A DNA stretch of 16,481 nt from Candidatus Woesearchaeota archaeon (GTDB taxonomy: Archaea > Nanobdellota > Nanobdellia > Woesearchaeales > UBA525), in the NCBI GenBank assembly GCA_027371725.1, contig DAHXMN010000007.1, positions 1-16,481 of the forward strand, read 5' to 3'. Of this stretch, positions 1-5,997 are shown in pieces. Numbering within the stretch: the first letter of the stretch is position 1; the number at the start of each line of letters is the position of its first letter. Below the pieces are notes generated by a model. The model ran no database searches. It saw nothing but the letters and a program-made list of their open reading frames with translations, and was not told the origin of the DNA. A program made the translations under genes and the position numbers.

Positions 1-1323
1 CAGACGAAGGACGTTGTGACGGCCGCTGGTCGCGTCGTCCTCCTCCGGAAGATGGGGAAGGCGACGTTCGGCCACCTCCAGGACGGCTCCGGCAGGATCC
101 AGTTCTACGCGAAAGAGGACGACCTGAAAACCGGCTACGAGATCATCCGGAAGCTGGACATGGGCGACTTCCTCGGCGTCACGGGGGAGGTCTTCGCGAC
201 GAAGACGGGCGAGATCACGATCCACTGCAGGCAGGCGGAGCTCCTCGCAAAGGCGATCAGGCCGCTGCCGGAGAAGCATCACGGGCTGCAGGACGTGGAG
301 ACGCGCTACCGGAAACGGTACTTGGACCTCGTCACGAACGAGCAGTCGCGTTCCGCGTTCAAGCAGCGCGCACTCATCATCCGGACGATTCGCGAGTATC
401 TTGATGATCACGGCCTGCTCGAGGTGGAGACGCCGACGCTCCAGCCGGTGTACGGCGGCGCGAACGCGCGGCCGTTCATCACGCACCACAACACGCTCAA
501 CCAGGACCTCTTCCTCCGGATCAGCGACGAGCTCTACCTCAAACGATTGTTGGTCGGCGGGTTCGACGGCGTCTATGAACTGTGCAAGGACTTCCGGAAC
601 GAGGGCGTGGACACCCGGCACAATCCCGAGTTCACGATGCTCGAATGGTACCTCGGGTACGCGGACTACAACGACGGGATGCGGATGACCGAGGAGATTG
701 TCGCGGCAGCGGCGAAGGCCGCGCGCGGCGCGACGAAGCTCACCTACCAAGGGAAGGAACTCGACCTCACGCCGCCATGGAAGCGCGCCACGATGGCGCA
801 GCTCATCAAGGAGCACGCGAAGATCGACGTCCTCAGCATGGACGAGAAGGCGCTCAAGGAGTTCTGCAAGAAAGAGAGGATCGAGACGGAGCAGTACGAC
901 ACGTGGGGCCTGCACGTGCAGCGCGTCTTCGAACATTCTTGCGAAGAGCGCCTCTGGCAGCCCACCTTCGTCATCGACCATCCCGAGGAGACGACGCCGC
1001 TCTGCAAGGAGCACCGCACCGACAAGCGATTGGTCGAGCGGTTCGAGCTCTACATCGCGGGCATGGAGATCGCGAACGCGTACAGCGACCTGAACGGCCC
1101 CGTCGTGCAGAAGCAGCACTTGCAGGAGCAGGTCGAGCGCCGGAAGCACGGCGACGATGAGGCGCAGCCGATGGACGAGGACTTCGTCGAAGCGCTCGAG
1201 TACGGCATGCCGCCCACGTCCGGCGTCGGCATCGGCGTCGACCGCGTCGTCATGCTCATCACGGACTCCGCGAGCATCCGCGACGTCATCCTCTTCCCCG
1301 CGATGAAGCCACAGGAGAAATAG
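1..1323 (+). CDS. lysS: Lysyl-tRNA synthetase, class II (5' end outside window)
   Basis: Charges tRNA-Lys with lysine in the cytoplasm. The reading frame is open at base 1, so the gene is cut by the window edge; 440 residues are visible and the family is usually about 490-510, so roughly 50-60 N-terminal residues are missing. The visible part starts inside the OB-fold anticodon-binding domain (DGSGRIQFY near base 82). The class II catalytic core follows: motif 2 with FRNEGVDTRHNPEFTMLEWY near 589-650, and motif 3 with GVGIGVDRVVM near 1219-1254, ending in the family-typical RDVILFPAMKP. Many archaea use the unrelated class I LysRS, so the class II enzyme is a mild lineage clue. A flavin-type gene starts 3 bases after the stop, suggesting co-transcription. 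Identity is very secure. Confidence 0.96.
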   Translation, partial: QTKDVVTAAGRVVLLRKMGKATFGHLQDGSGRIQFYAKEDDLKTGYEIIRKLDMGDFLGVTGEVFATKTGEITIHCRQAELLAKAIRPLPEKHHGLQDVETRYRKRYLDLVTNEQSRSAFKQRALIIRTIREYLDDHGLLEVETPTLQPVYGGANARPFITHHNTLNQDLFLRISDELYLKRLLVGGFDGVYELCKDFRNEGVDTRHNPEFTMLEWYLGYADYNDGMRMTEEIVAAAAKAARGATKLTYQGKELDLTPPWKRATMAQLIKEHAKIDVLSMDEKALKEFCKKERIETEQYDTWGLHVQRVFEHSCEERLWQPTFVIDHPEETTPLCKEHRTDKRLVERFELYIAGMEIANAYSDLNGPVVQKQHLQEQVERRKHGDDEAQPMDEDFVEALEYGMPPTSGVGIGVDRVVMLITDSASIRDVILFPAMKPQEK

Positions 1324-1326
1324 ACG

Positions 1327-1692
1327 ATGACGTGGAAAGACGCGTTCAGCCAGGGGCGGGAGATCATCTTCACGACGAGTTCTCTGACGGGGAGACCGAA
1401 CAGCGTCGTCGTCATCTCGCAAGGGTTCGTGGACGGCAAGCTACTCGTCGCCGCGTGCCAGATGGGACGCACCCTCAAGAACCTCGAGGAGAACCCGCTC
1501 GTCTGCGCCGTCGGGATACGGAAGAAAGAGTACTACCGGATCAACGGTCGCGCGCGGCTCTCAGCGTCGGGGAAATACTTCCGGGCAGTGGTGGAACGGA
1601 ACGACGGGCCGGGCGTCCCGAGCGTCAAGAAGGCGATCGCCGTCTCGGTGAAGGAAGTCTACGACTTGGACAAGGTCAGGAAGATATTGTAG
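1327..1692 (+). CDS. Pyridoxamine 5'-phosphate oxidase-like (flavin split-barrel) protein
   Basis: A 121-residue protein that looks like a single-domain member of the PNPOx-like split-barrel superfamily, which bind FMN or F420 as dimers. Supporting features are the N-terminal strand pattern FTTSSLTGRPNSVVV (residues 15-29), the central segment with MGRTLKNLEENPLVCAVG (46-63), and the following ING-R-A-LSASGKYF stretch (72-85), as in small general-stress FMN-binding proteins. The substrate cannot be told from sequence; it need not be a vitamin B6 enzyme. The ATG is 3 bases after the lysS stop, so it is probably translated from the lysS mRNA. It ends 5 bases before the convergent stop of the winged-helix gene. 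Confidence 0.72.
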   Translation: MTWKDAFSQGREIIFTTSSLTGRPNSVVVISQGFVDGKLLVAACQMGRTLKNLEENPLVCAVGIRKKEYYRINGRARLSASGKYFRAVVERNDGPGVPSVKKAIAVSVKEVYDLDKVRKIL

Positions 1693-1697
1693 AATTC

Positions 1698-1988
1698 TCA
1701 GAGCGCGGTCCGGATCTTCTCGATCGCCGTCGCCACTTCTTCGCCGCGCTTCGTCAGCGCGAGGACCTTGAGGCGGCCGCTCTTCTTGAACGTGACGAGA
1801 TCCGCTTTCTGCATCTCGTTGAGGATCTTGACGATGTGGCTGTACGTGCAGTCGACGACCTTGGCGAGCGACGACGCGTAATGCTCCTGCGTCGTCGTGA
1901 GCAACGTGACGAGCATCATCGCCGGCTTCTCCCGGAAGAAGACGCTGAAGATTTTCTTGTTCTTCGCCACACAAATCCCCCTGAACAT
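1698..1988 (-). CDS. Small winged-helix (MarR-like) DNA-binding protein
   Basis: A short probable transcription regulator of about 96 residues. A helix-turn-helix core (SSLAKVVDCTYSHIVKILNEM) is followed by a wing (KADLVTFKKSGRLKVLALT) and a C-terminal helix (KRGEEVATAIEKIR), the usual MarR/ArsR-type order. The frame is open back to 2069, but the TATA box at 2039-2046 lies inside that extension, so a start there is unlikely. I use the ATG at 1988; a GTG at 1970, preceded by AGGGGG six bases upstream, is an equally good alternative giving 90 residues. A perfect inverted repeat at 1997-2010 lies between TATA box and start and could be an autoregulatory operator. No ligand domain is present, so the regulated target is unknown. 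Confidence 0.75.
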   Translation of the reverse strand: MFRGICVAKNKKIFSVFFREKPAMMLVTLLTTTQEHYASSLAKVVDCTYSHIVKILNEMQKADLVTFKKSGRLKVLALTKRGEEVATAIEKIRTAL

Positions 1989-1996
1989 ATAGCTTT

Positions 1997-2010
1997 GAAC
2001 CGAAAGGTTC
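1997..2010 (-). promoter_or_regulatory. Inverted repeat, possible operator of the winged-helix gene
   Basis: GAACC-GAAA-GGTTC is a perfect 5-bp inverted repeat placed just downstream of the expected transcription start. A related half site, GGTTCGAAAC, sits at 2020-2029, closer to the TATA box. The position fits repression by blocking polymerase, but a short 5' UTR hairpin would look the same. Confidence 0.35.
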
Positions 2011-2038
2011 TCGCGTATAGGTTCGAAACTGTATTTTT

Positions 2039-2046
2039 TATTTAAA
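2039..2046 (-). promoter_or_regulatory. TATA box for the winged-helix gene
   Basis: TTTAAATA on the minus strand, followed by an A-rich tract. It predicts a transcript start near 2016, about 28 bases before the ATG at 1988. It also argues against translation from the upstream ATG at 2069. Confidence 0.6.
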
Positions 2047-2101
2047 TCTTTCGGAAGGCGCTTTCGCAATCAATCCGACGGAGCAGATAAGAACAAAAGG
2101 A

Positions 2102-2109
2102 GTATTTAA
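2102..2109 (+). promoter_or_regulatory. Orphan TATA box with no plus-strand gene downstream
   Basis: GGAGTATTTAAAGG resembles the TATA element of the eL21 gene at 5968. It predicts a plus-strand transcript from about 2130. The next genes (alaX, tRNA-Val, nth) are all on the minus strand, so any product would be an RNA running through the hairpin element at 2231-2411 or an unrecognised peptide. Confidence 0.5.
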
Positions 2110-2230
2110 AGGTATTGAATCGAGGAGAAAACGCCGAAAGAGAAAGTGAACTGCTCAGAAATTATTGGCGCGGGGAGAAGGAAAAAGGAAGGGAACGAGA
2201 AGTGAGGGAGGCCAGCACAGTCCTCAGGTC

Positions 2231-2411
2231 GAGGCGTAGCGATAAAGATATCGAAGGCCGACGAGGGATCGCCCCTGCAGGCGAGCACGATGCTCGCAGT
2301 GGTTCTCAGGAACGGGGTTCCTGGAACCTCGAGAGCTTCGCTCCCGGTGGTTCAGGTAGCGTCCCGCTACCGAGAACCTACGGGGACGAGACCCATCGAA
2401 GAGAACAGCGG
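2231..2411 (+). repeat. Intergenic multi-hairpin element, copy A
   Basis: The 400 bases between the winged-helix gene and alaX hold no supported protein gene but do hold this element. In order: a shared GAGGCGTAGCGA block (2231-2242); a short GC-rich hairpin (AGGG/CCCT, near 2264-2276); GCGAGC-ACGAT-GCTCGC (2281-2297); a 12-bp hairpin with one bulge, GGTTC-t-CAGGAAC with loop GGG (2301-2328); the family hairpin GGTAGCG-TCC-CGCTACC (2355-2371) enclosed by GGTTC/GAACC (2349-2353, 2374-2378); then GGGGACGAG and CGAAGAGAACAGCGG (2397-2411). The hairpin at 2301-2328 has no counterpart in copies B or C and repeats the GGTTC/GAACC frame, so it looks like a local module duplication. Function unknown: a non-coding RNA, a mobile repeat or an RNA-level element are all possible. 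Confidence 0.6.
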
Positions 2412-2475
2412 CACGCCGCGAAGACGGTGCTGGCCGAGATGAAGGGAATGAGAGGACGGTGACGCCCGAGAAGCT

Positions 2476-3180
2476 TCAATCCACGAGTCTGAAATAGACC
2501 CTGCGGTTCTTCTGCCCCTTGTTCTCCGCCTTGACGAACTCCAAGCGGCCGATCTCCGCGGCATCCTTGACGTGCGTCCCGCCGCACGCCTGCTCGTCCA
2601 GCTCGGCGATCGTGACGACGCGCACATCCATGATGTGCGCAGGCAGGCCGGCAGCGAGTCTCGACAAGGAAGGGATCGCGAGCGCCTCGCCGCGCGGAAT
2701 TATCCTCGTCGAGACGGCACGGCCGCCGACGATAATACGGTTGGCTTCCTCGATGTGCTGCTTGAACGCCTCGGGGTCGAATGTCTCGAGGGAGAAGTCG
2801 ATCCGCACCTTCTCCGGATCCAATTGGTTGCCGGTGATGAGCGCGCCGGTCTCGCGGTTGATGATCGCGCTGACGATGTGCGCGGCAGTGTGGGAACGCA
2901 TCAGGCGGTGGCGCCGCGGCCAGTCGATGACGGCGCAGACCGCATCGCCGGGATTCAACCCTTCCCCGTCCAGTTCGTGCACTAATCCCTGTTCCCCTTT
3001 CTTGACGTTGAGGACCTTGAACGCCTTCCCGTCGCTCGTCCGGACGAGAACGCCCGTGTCCGACGGCTGGCCGCCGCCGAGGGGGTAGAAGAACGACTCG
3101 CTCAGCGTGACGAGCTTGCCGTCAGCGGAGACGACAGCGGCGTCGAACTCCGCACGATAGGAGTCTGCCCGATAGGACAT
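2476..3180 (-). CDS. alaX: Alanyl-tRNA editing protein AlaX (medium form)
   Basis: A stand-alone trans-editing hydrolase that removes wrongly attached amino acids (serine, in AlaX-M) from tRNA-Ala. The 234 residues fit AlaX-M. An N-terminal segment carries the PLGGGQPSDTG signature (33-43); the editing core carries the zinc ligands H97 and H101 (RSHTAAH) and C199 and H203 (CGGTH), so all four metal ligands are present. The frame runs open to 3243, but that extension would translate through the tRNA-Val gene, so the start is MSYRADS at 3180. This places the ATG 4 bases beyond the tRNA 3' end. No Shine-Dalgarno sequence is visible apart from tRNA bases, so the message may come from tRNA processing. 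Confidence 0.92.
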   Translation of the reverse strand: MSYRADSYRAEFDAAVVSADGKLVTLSESFFYPLGGGQPSDTGVLVRTSDGKAFKVLNVKKGEQGLVHELDGEGLNPGDAVCAVIDWPRRHRLMRSHTAAHIVSAIINRETGALITGNQLDPEKVRIDFSLETFDPEAFKQHIEEANRIIVGGRAVSTRIIPRGEALAIPSLSRLAAGLPAHIMDVRVVTIAELDEQACGGTHVKDAAEIGRLEFVKAENKGQKNRRVYFRLVD

Positions 3181-3184
3181 GATA

Positions 3185-3257
3185 TGGGCCCGGCCGGACT
3201 CGAACCGGCGACCTTCGCCGTGTGAAGGCGACATCATAGCCACTAGACTACGGGCCC
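3185..3257 (-). tRNA. tRNA-Val, anticodon CAC
   Basis: A full cloverleaf folds on the minus strand. The acceptor stem is GGGCCCG paired with CGGGCCC (3251-3257 and 3186-3192), with discriminator A at 3185. The anticodon stem TCGCC/GGCGA closes the loop TTCACAC, giving anticodon CAC (valine, codon GUG). The T arm is GCCGG-TTCGAGT-CCGGC. The D arm has AGTGGCTA with one G-T pair in its stem. No intron is seen and CCA is not encoded. The gene lies 4 bases upstream of the alaX start on the same strand. Confidence 0.95.
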
Positions 3258-3330
3258 GAAACGCGTTCAGGCCCCGAGAGAGCGAAACGCCCGTTCGTGG
3301 ACCCGATAACGACGAAGAAGAAGAGGACGG

Positions 3331-3339
3331 TTTTTAAAA
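3331..3339 (-). promoter_or_regulatory. Candidate TATA box for the tRNA-Val/alaX unit
   Basis: TTTTAAAAA on the minus strand, in the gap between nth (ending at 3348) and tRNA-Val. It predicts a start near 3309 and a tRNA 5' leader of about 50 bases. The alternative is read-through from nth. Confidence 0.4.
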
Positions 3340-3347
3340 TTAACTGC

Positions 3348-4007
3348 CTACCTACGCTTCTTGACGCCGTTCTTCGGGCAGAGCGCCGCGACGGGGCATG
3401 TCGAGCAGCGCGGCCCGATCGGCGTGCAGTGGTTCTGGCCGAACGTGACGAGCAAATCGTTGTACTCAATCCAGTACTCCGTCGGCAGCTTCTTCCGGAG
3501 CGCGCGCTCCGTTTCGTCGGGGTTCCTCGTCTCGACATAGCCGAACCGGTTGCTGATCCGGTGGACGTGCGTGTCGACGCAGATGCCGAGCTTGTTGTAG
3601 CCGAGCGTCACGACCAGGTTGGCGGTCTTCCGGCCGACGCCCTTCATCGTCGTCAGCTCGTCGACGTCGTCCGGGACGGTGCCGCGGTACTTCCCCATGA
3701 TCGTCGCAGTCACGGACCTGATCGTCTTCGCCTTGGTCCTGTAGAACCCTGCAGGATAGATGAGCCGCGCAATCCTCTGCTCGGAGAGCTTGAGCATCTG
3801 CTCGGGCGTGTACGCCGCCGCGAACAGCCGCTCGGCCGCTTTCCAGGTCACCTCGTCCTTCGTGCGCAAGGAGATGAGCGTCGAGATGAGGACGTGGTAG
3901 GGCGAGTGGTGGTTGCGGGCGACGAGCGTGACCGCAGGCACTCGGTACTGCGTGTTGTGCGTCCGGATGCGCTCGATGACGGTCCCGATGTTCGCGTTGG
4001 TGATCAT
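3348..4007 (-). CDS. nth: Endonuclease III-type DNA glycosylase/AP lyase
   Basis: A base-excision repair enzyme that removes oxidised pyrimidines and nicks the abasic site. The 219 residues match the family. The helix-hairpin-helix is at 118-130 (TTMKGVGRKTAN) with catalytic K127, and catalytic D145 lies in CVDTHVHR. The C-terminal 4Fe-4S ligands C194, C201, C204 and C210 keep the canonical C-x6-C-x2-C-x5-C spacing, so it should be active. The frame stays open to 4448, but that extension is antisense to the JAMM gene and lacks family features, so the ATG at 4007 is used. The predicted mRNA from the shared TATA region at 4151-4158 would carry a 5' leader of about 115 bases containing hairpin-element copy D. 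Confidence 0.95.
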   Translation of the reverse strand: MITNANIGTVIERIRTHNTQYRVPAVTLVARNHHSPYHVLISTLISLRTKDEVTWKAAERLFAAAYTPEQMLKLSEQRIARLIYPAGFYRTKAKTIRSVTATIMGKYRGTVPDDVDELTTMKGVGRKTANLVVTLGYNKLGICVDTHVHRISNRFGYVETRNPDETERALRKKLPTEYWIEYNDLLVTFGQNHCTPIGPRCSTCPVAALCPKNGVKKRR

Positions 4008-4017
4008 AGCCGTTGCC

Positions 4018-4110
4018 GCCACCGGCCAAAAGGCGAGCGTAGCGAAGAGAACAGCGGAGGACGACGAGGGGGTTGGCCCTTCGGGGAGGAGTCTCCGCGG
4101 TTCCGACAAC
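4018..4110 (+). repeat. Intergenic multi-hairpin element, copy D (diverged)
   Basis: Bases 4021-4052 match 7348-7379 of copy B at 31 of 32 positions (ACCGGCCAAA followed by GGCGAGCGTAGCGAAGAGAA). The CGAAGAGAACAGCGG block at 4044-4058 is identical to 2397-2411 of copy A. A GGGGGTTGGCCC segment (4068-4079) corresponds to the first hairpin of copy B. The GGTAGCG hairpin is absent; GGAG-GAGT-CTCC (4085-4096) stands there instead. The copy lies in the leader of nth, ending 10 bases before its ATG when read on the minus strand. Confidence 0.55.
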
Positions 4111-4150
4111 GGCACGCAAGCAGCCGGTTGCAGCAACAGAAGCAGAACCC

Positions 4151-4158
4151 TTTTAAAA
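4151..4158. promoter_or_regulatory. Palindromic TATA element between nth and the JAMM gene
   Basis: TTTTAAAA reads the same on both strands. It is centred 25-26 bases before the JAMM ATG at 4180, predicting a leaderless plus-strand mRNA. On the minus strand it would start an nth transcript near 4127. Both uses are inferred from position. Confidence 0.55.
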
Positions 4159-4179
4159 AAGCAGAGCTTGAATGTGCGG

Positions 4180-4740
4180 ATGGAGACGACGAGGACGGCG
4201 AAGAAGAAGGCTCCGGGAACGGGCGGCCCGCTCGCAGGCGCAAAACGGCTGCTCCGCCGCGTGCGCCGAAGAGTGCGGGACGGGCTGCTCAGCCTCTTCA
4301 GCCTCACCCCGCGGTTCGAGCGCGTCAGGATTGAGCGGGAGGTGGTCGAGGACATCTGCGGCCTCGCCGCAGGGAGCGCGCCGAAGGAGATGGTTGCGTT
4401 CCTCATCGGCAGCGTCAAGCGGGAGGGCGGCCAGCGCGTCCTCGTCATCGATGGGCTCTACATCAAAGCGTATCAGGCCGATGAGAACAGCACGCACTTC
4501 ACCACGCAGGATCTCCCATCGGACAACGTCTACGGCACGGTGCATTCACACCCCGGCTTCTCGAACCGGCCGAGCGACGCCGACCGGCAGCTCTTCAACA
4601 AGTACGGCTGGTTCCATCTCATCGTCTGCCAGCCCTACACGGCAGCGGCCATCGCCACGTACAACAAGTACGGCGAGCCGATCTCAGGGATAGAACTCCA
4701 GGGAACAGGGGATTCGGGAATAAGGGGATCAAGGGAATAA
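4180..4740 (+). CDS. JAMM/MPN+ zinc metalloprotease
   Basis: A predicted zinc isopeptidase or protease of the Mov34/MPN/PAD-1 class, relatives of which remove ubiquitin-like (SAMP) tags or process proteins in archaea. Of 186 residues, about 1-60 form a basic, low-complexity N-terminal arm (KKKAPGTGG, RRVRRRVRDG). The JAMM fold follows with the complete motif: E70, then H122-S-H124-P, S132 and D135. The ATG at 4180 is chosen because the TATA element is 26 bases upstream; the frame is open further back but only through the promoter. After SGIEL the last 15 residues come from a GGGAATAAGG-type low-complexity stretch (about 4700-4741) and may be a late extension. No ubiquitin-like or E1 gene is nearby, so the substrate is unknown. 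Confidence 0.88.
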   Translation: METTRTAKKKAPGTGGPLAGAKRLLRRVRRRVRDGLLSLFSLTPRFERVRIEREVVEDICGLAAGSAPKEMVAFLIGSVKREGGQRVLVIDGLYIKAYQADENSTHFTTQDLPSDNVYGTVHSHPGFSNRPSDADRQLFNKYGWFHLIVCQPYTAAAIATYNKYGEPISGIELQGTGDSGIRGSRE

Positions 4741-4747
4741 GGATCGC

Positions 4748-5611
4748 TCACCGTTTCCCGGCTTTCCTCTGCGGCACGCGCGGGTGCTCCGGGATGTCGA
4801 CGGGATCCTCGTGGACCTCGCCCCGCTCCAGGTACCCATTGACGCCGCTGTCCTTGCTGAAGAACTTGGCGGATTTCGCCACCTTGGCGATGCGCGAGAG
4901 GCGGATGATCTTGAATGACTGGAGGACGCCGCCGAAAGGGATGGCCGCGACGATGTCGAGCCAGCAGTTCTTGAGGAACGCGCCCCAGGTCTTCTCCTGC
5001 CGGAAGAGGATGAAGAGGTCCACGACGAAGATCACGGTGACCAGCCAGTCGATGATCTCCACGGCGATCATGAAGTTGCTGGGCAGCTGGAAGAAGATCT
5101 CGAAGAGGATGAGGAAGAAGGTGAGCGCCACCGCCAGGAAGATGACGAAGTGCCAACGGCGCAGCCAGGGCGGCTGGTCGAGCTCCTCGAGCCGGTCCGT
5201 CCTGATCTGCATATACTCGACGGGCGTCACGCGGTTGTTGTCCGAGCCGAATTCGAGCACGGTCTTGAGCGCGACGACGAGCGCCATGCTGCCGATGAAA
5301 GCCACCGCGTTCTGGAAGAAGTGGGTGAGGATGTGGACGACGGTCTGGTCGGCGAATATCTGGTTGAAGGAGAGGATGACGAGGAGGAACGTCGCGGCGC
5401 TGACGAGGAAGTGGTGCTCCTCGTCCTCGGTGATGTTGAGGATGCCTGCGAAGACGCCCGTGAAGATCAGCAGGATGTAGATAAGGCTGCGCGTCTGCGA
5501 CGTGTCCGGGAAGATGGCGCTCGCGAGGGGGAACGCGCTGTCCATGACTGAGAGGAGCGCGCCGATGATGAAGAGGAACGTGCCGAGCCGGGTGTATTGG
5601 TTCTTCGCCAT
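4748..5611 (-). CDS. Membrane protein with C-terminal voltage-sensor (S1-S4) domain and no pore
   Basis: A 287-residue integral membrane protein. The N-terminal half has about four hydrophobic segments (near 8-34, 42-60, 68-88, 98-120) and is not recognised. After a charged linker (122-150), the C-terminal half looks like a voltage-sensor domain: S1 about 153-175, S2 about 181-204 with D188 and D198, S3 about 216-230 with D219 in WLDIVAAIPF, and S4 with K234, R237, R240, K243, K246 and K249, one basic residue at every third position. A hydrophilic tail (250-287) follows; there is no S5, pore loop or TVGYG filter. It could be a sensor coupled to another partner, a proton-channel-like protein, or a distant ion-transporter relative. 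The ATG at 5611 has a TATA box 28 bases upstream. It is convergent with the JAMM gene, 7 bases apart. Confidence 0.75.
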   Translation of the reverse strand: MAKNQYTRLGTFLFIIGALLSVMDSAFPLASAIFPDTSQTRSLIYILLIFTGVFAGILNITEDEEHHFLVSAATFLLVILSFNQIFADQTVVHILTHFFQNAVAFIGSMALVVALKTVLEFGSDNNRVTPVEYMQIRTDRLEELDQPPWLRRWHFVIFLAVALTFFLILFEIFFQLPSNFMIAVEIIDWLVTVIFVVDLFILFRQEKTWGAFLKNCWLDIVAAIPFGGVLQSFKIIRLSRIAKVAKSAKFFSKDSGVNGYLERGEVHEDPVDIPEHPRVPQRKAGKR

Positions 5612-5634
5612 TCCAGCGACACCGGAAAAAGGGG

Positions 5635-5643
5635 TTTATAAAT
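5635..5643 (-). promoter_or_regulatory. TATA box for the voltage-sensor gene
   Basis: ATTTATAAA on the minus strand, centred 28 bases before the ATG at 5611. It predicts a leaderless or nearly leaderless mRNA. Confidence 0.65.
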
Positions 5644-5667
5644 GTTTTCGGAAAAGGGTGCCGAGGC

Positions 5668-5802
5668 AAATGGACTGCGCCTCCAAATGGGCTGCGCCTC
5701 CTAGAGACCGGTTCGGGGGCGGACGCGATTCCACCGGACTCGGTTGACACGTCCGAACGACAACCGTGTGCCTCGAGGACAACCGTGTGCCTCGAGGCGC
5801 AG
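5668..5802. repeat. Spacer with two short tandem repeats and matching inverted arms
   Basis: The 386-base spacer 5612-5997 holds no supported gene. It contains a 17-base tandem repeat with one mismatch (AAATGGrCTGCGCCTCC, 5668-5684 and 5685-5701) and a perfect 19-base tandem repeat (GACAACCGTGTGCCTCGAG, 5759-5777 and 5778-5796). CTGCGCCTC in the first pair is the reverse complement of GAGGCGCAG at 5794-5802 next to the second. CGGTTG (5741-5746) can pair with CAACCG in either 19-base unit, and GTTCGG (5711-5716) with CCGAAC (5753-5758). It lies upstream of the eL21 TATA box, so it is probably outside that mRNA. Confidence 0.65.
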
Positions 5803-5967
5803 CGCGAAGCGATCCGCCCCAGAGCAGGGGAAAGAGAAAAGAAGCGAGGATTCGGGCGAATGGCCTGTTGCTGGCAACACCGCGAAGCGAATTCGTTCGA
5901 AGGCATGAGAAAGCGAGCGTTCCCCGAGGAGGAAGGGCTGTCCGACCCGCGGAAAGAAATGGTAACC

Positions 5968-5975
5968 TATTTAAA
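5968..5975 (+). promoter_or_regulatory. TATA box of the eL21-rpo4 operon
   Basis: TATTTAAA centred 26 bases before the eL21 ATG at 5998, followed by a GGGGG run. It predicts a leaderless eL21 message that also carries rpo4. Confidence 0.7.
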
Positions 5976-5997
5976 GGGGGCCCGTTTCACGCGAGGA

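Noticed and set aside
2044..2069. Longer start (ATG at 2069) for the winged-helix gene
   Set aside because: It lies upstream of the TATA box, so it would not be transcribed from that promoter.
2115..2462. Plus-strand frame of 115 codons over hairpin copy A
   Set aside because: It starts with TTG, has no ribosome-binding site, is composed mainly of R, E, G and S, and its sequence is better explained by the hairpins and shared non-coding blocks.
3297..4334. 345-codon plus-strand frame
   Set aside because: Antisense to nth, crossing hairpin copy D and out of frame with the JAMM gene; no recognisable motif.
4008..4448. N-terminal extension of the nth frame
   Set aside because: It runs antisense to the JAMM gene and through hairpin copy D, is low-complexity, and Nth proteins of normal length begin near 4007.
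5759..5796. Two-unit repeat as a CRISPR remnant
   Set aside because: The two 19-base units are directly adjacent with no spacer, and no cas gene is present.
4635..5906. 423-codon minus-strand frame
   Set aside because: Out-of-frame shadow of the voltage-sensor gene, rich in R, H and P, extending through non-coding repeats.
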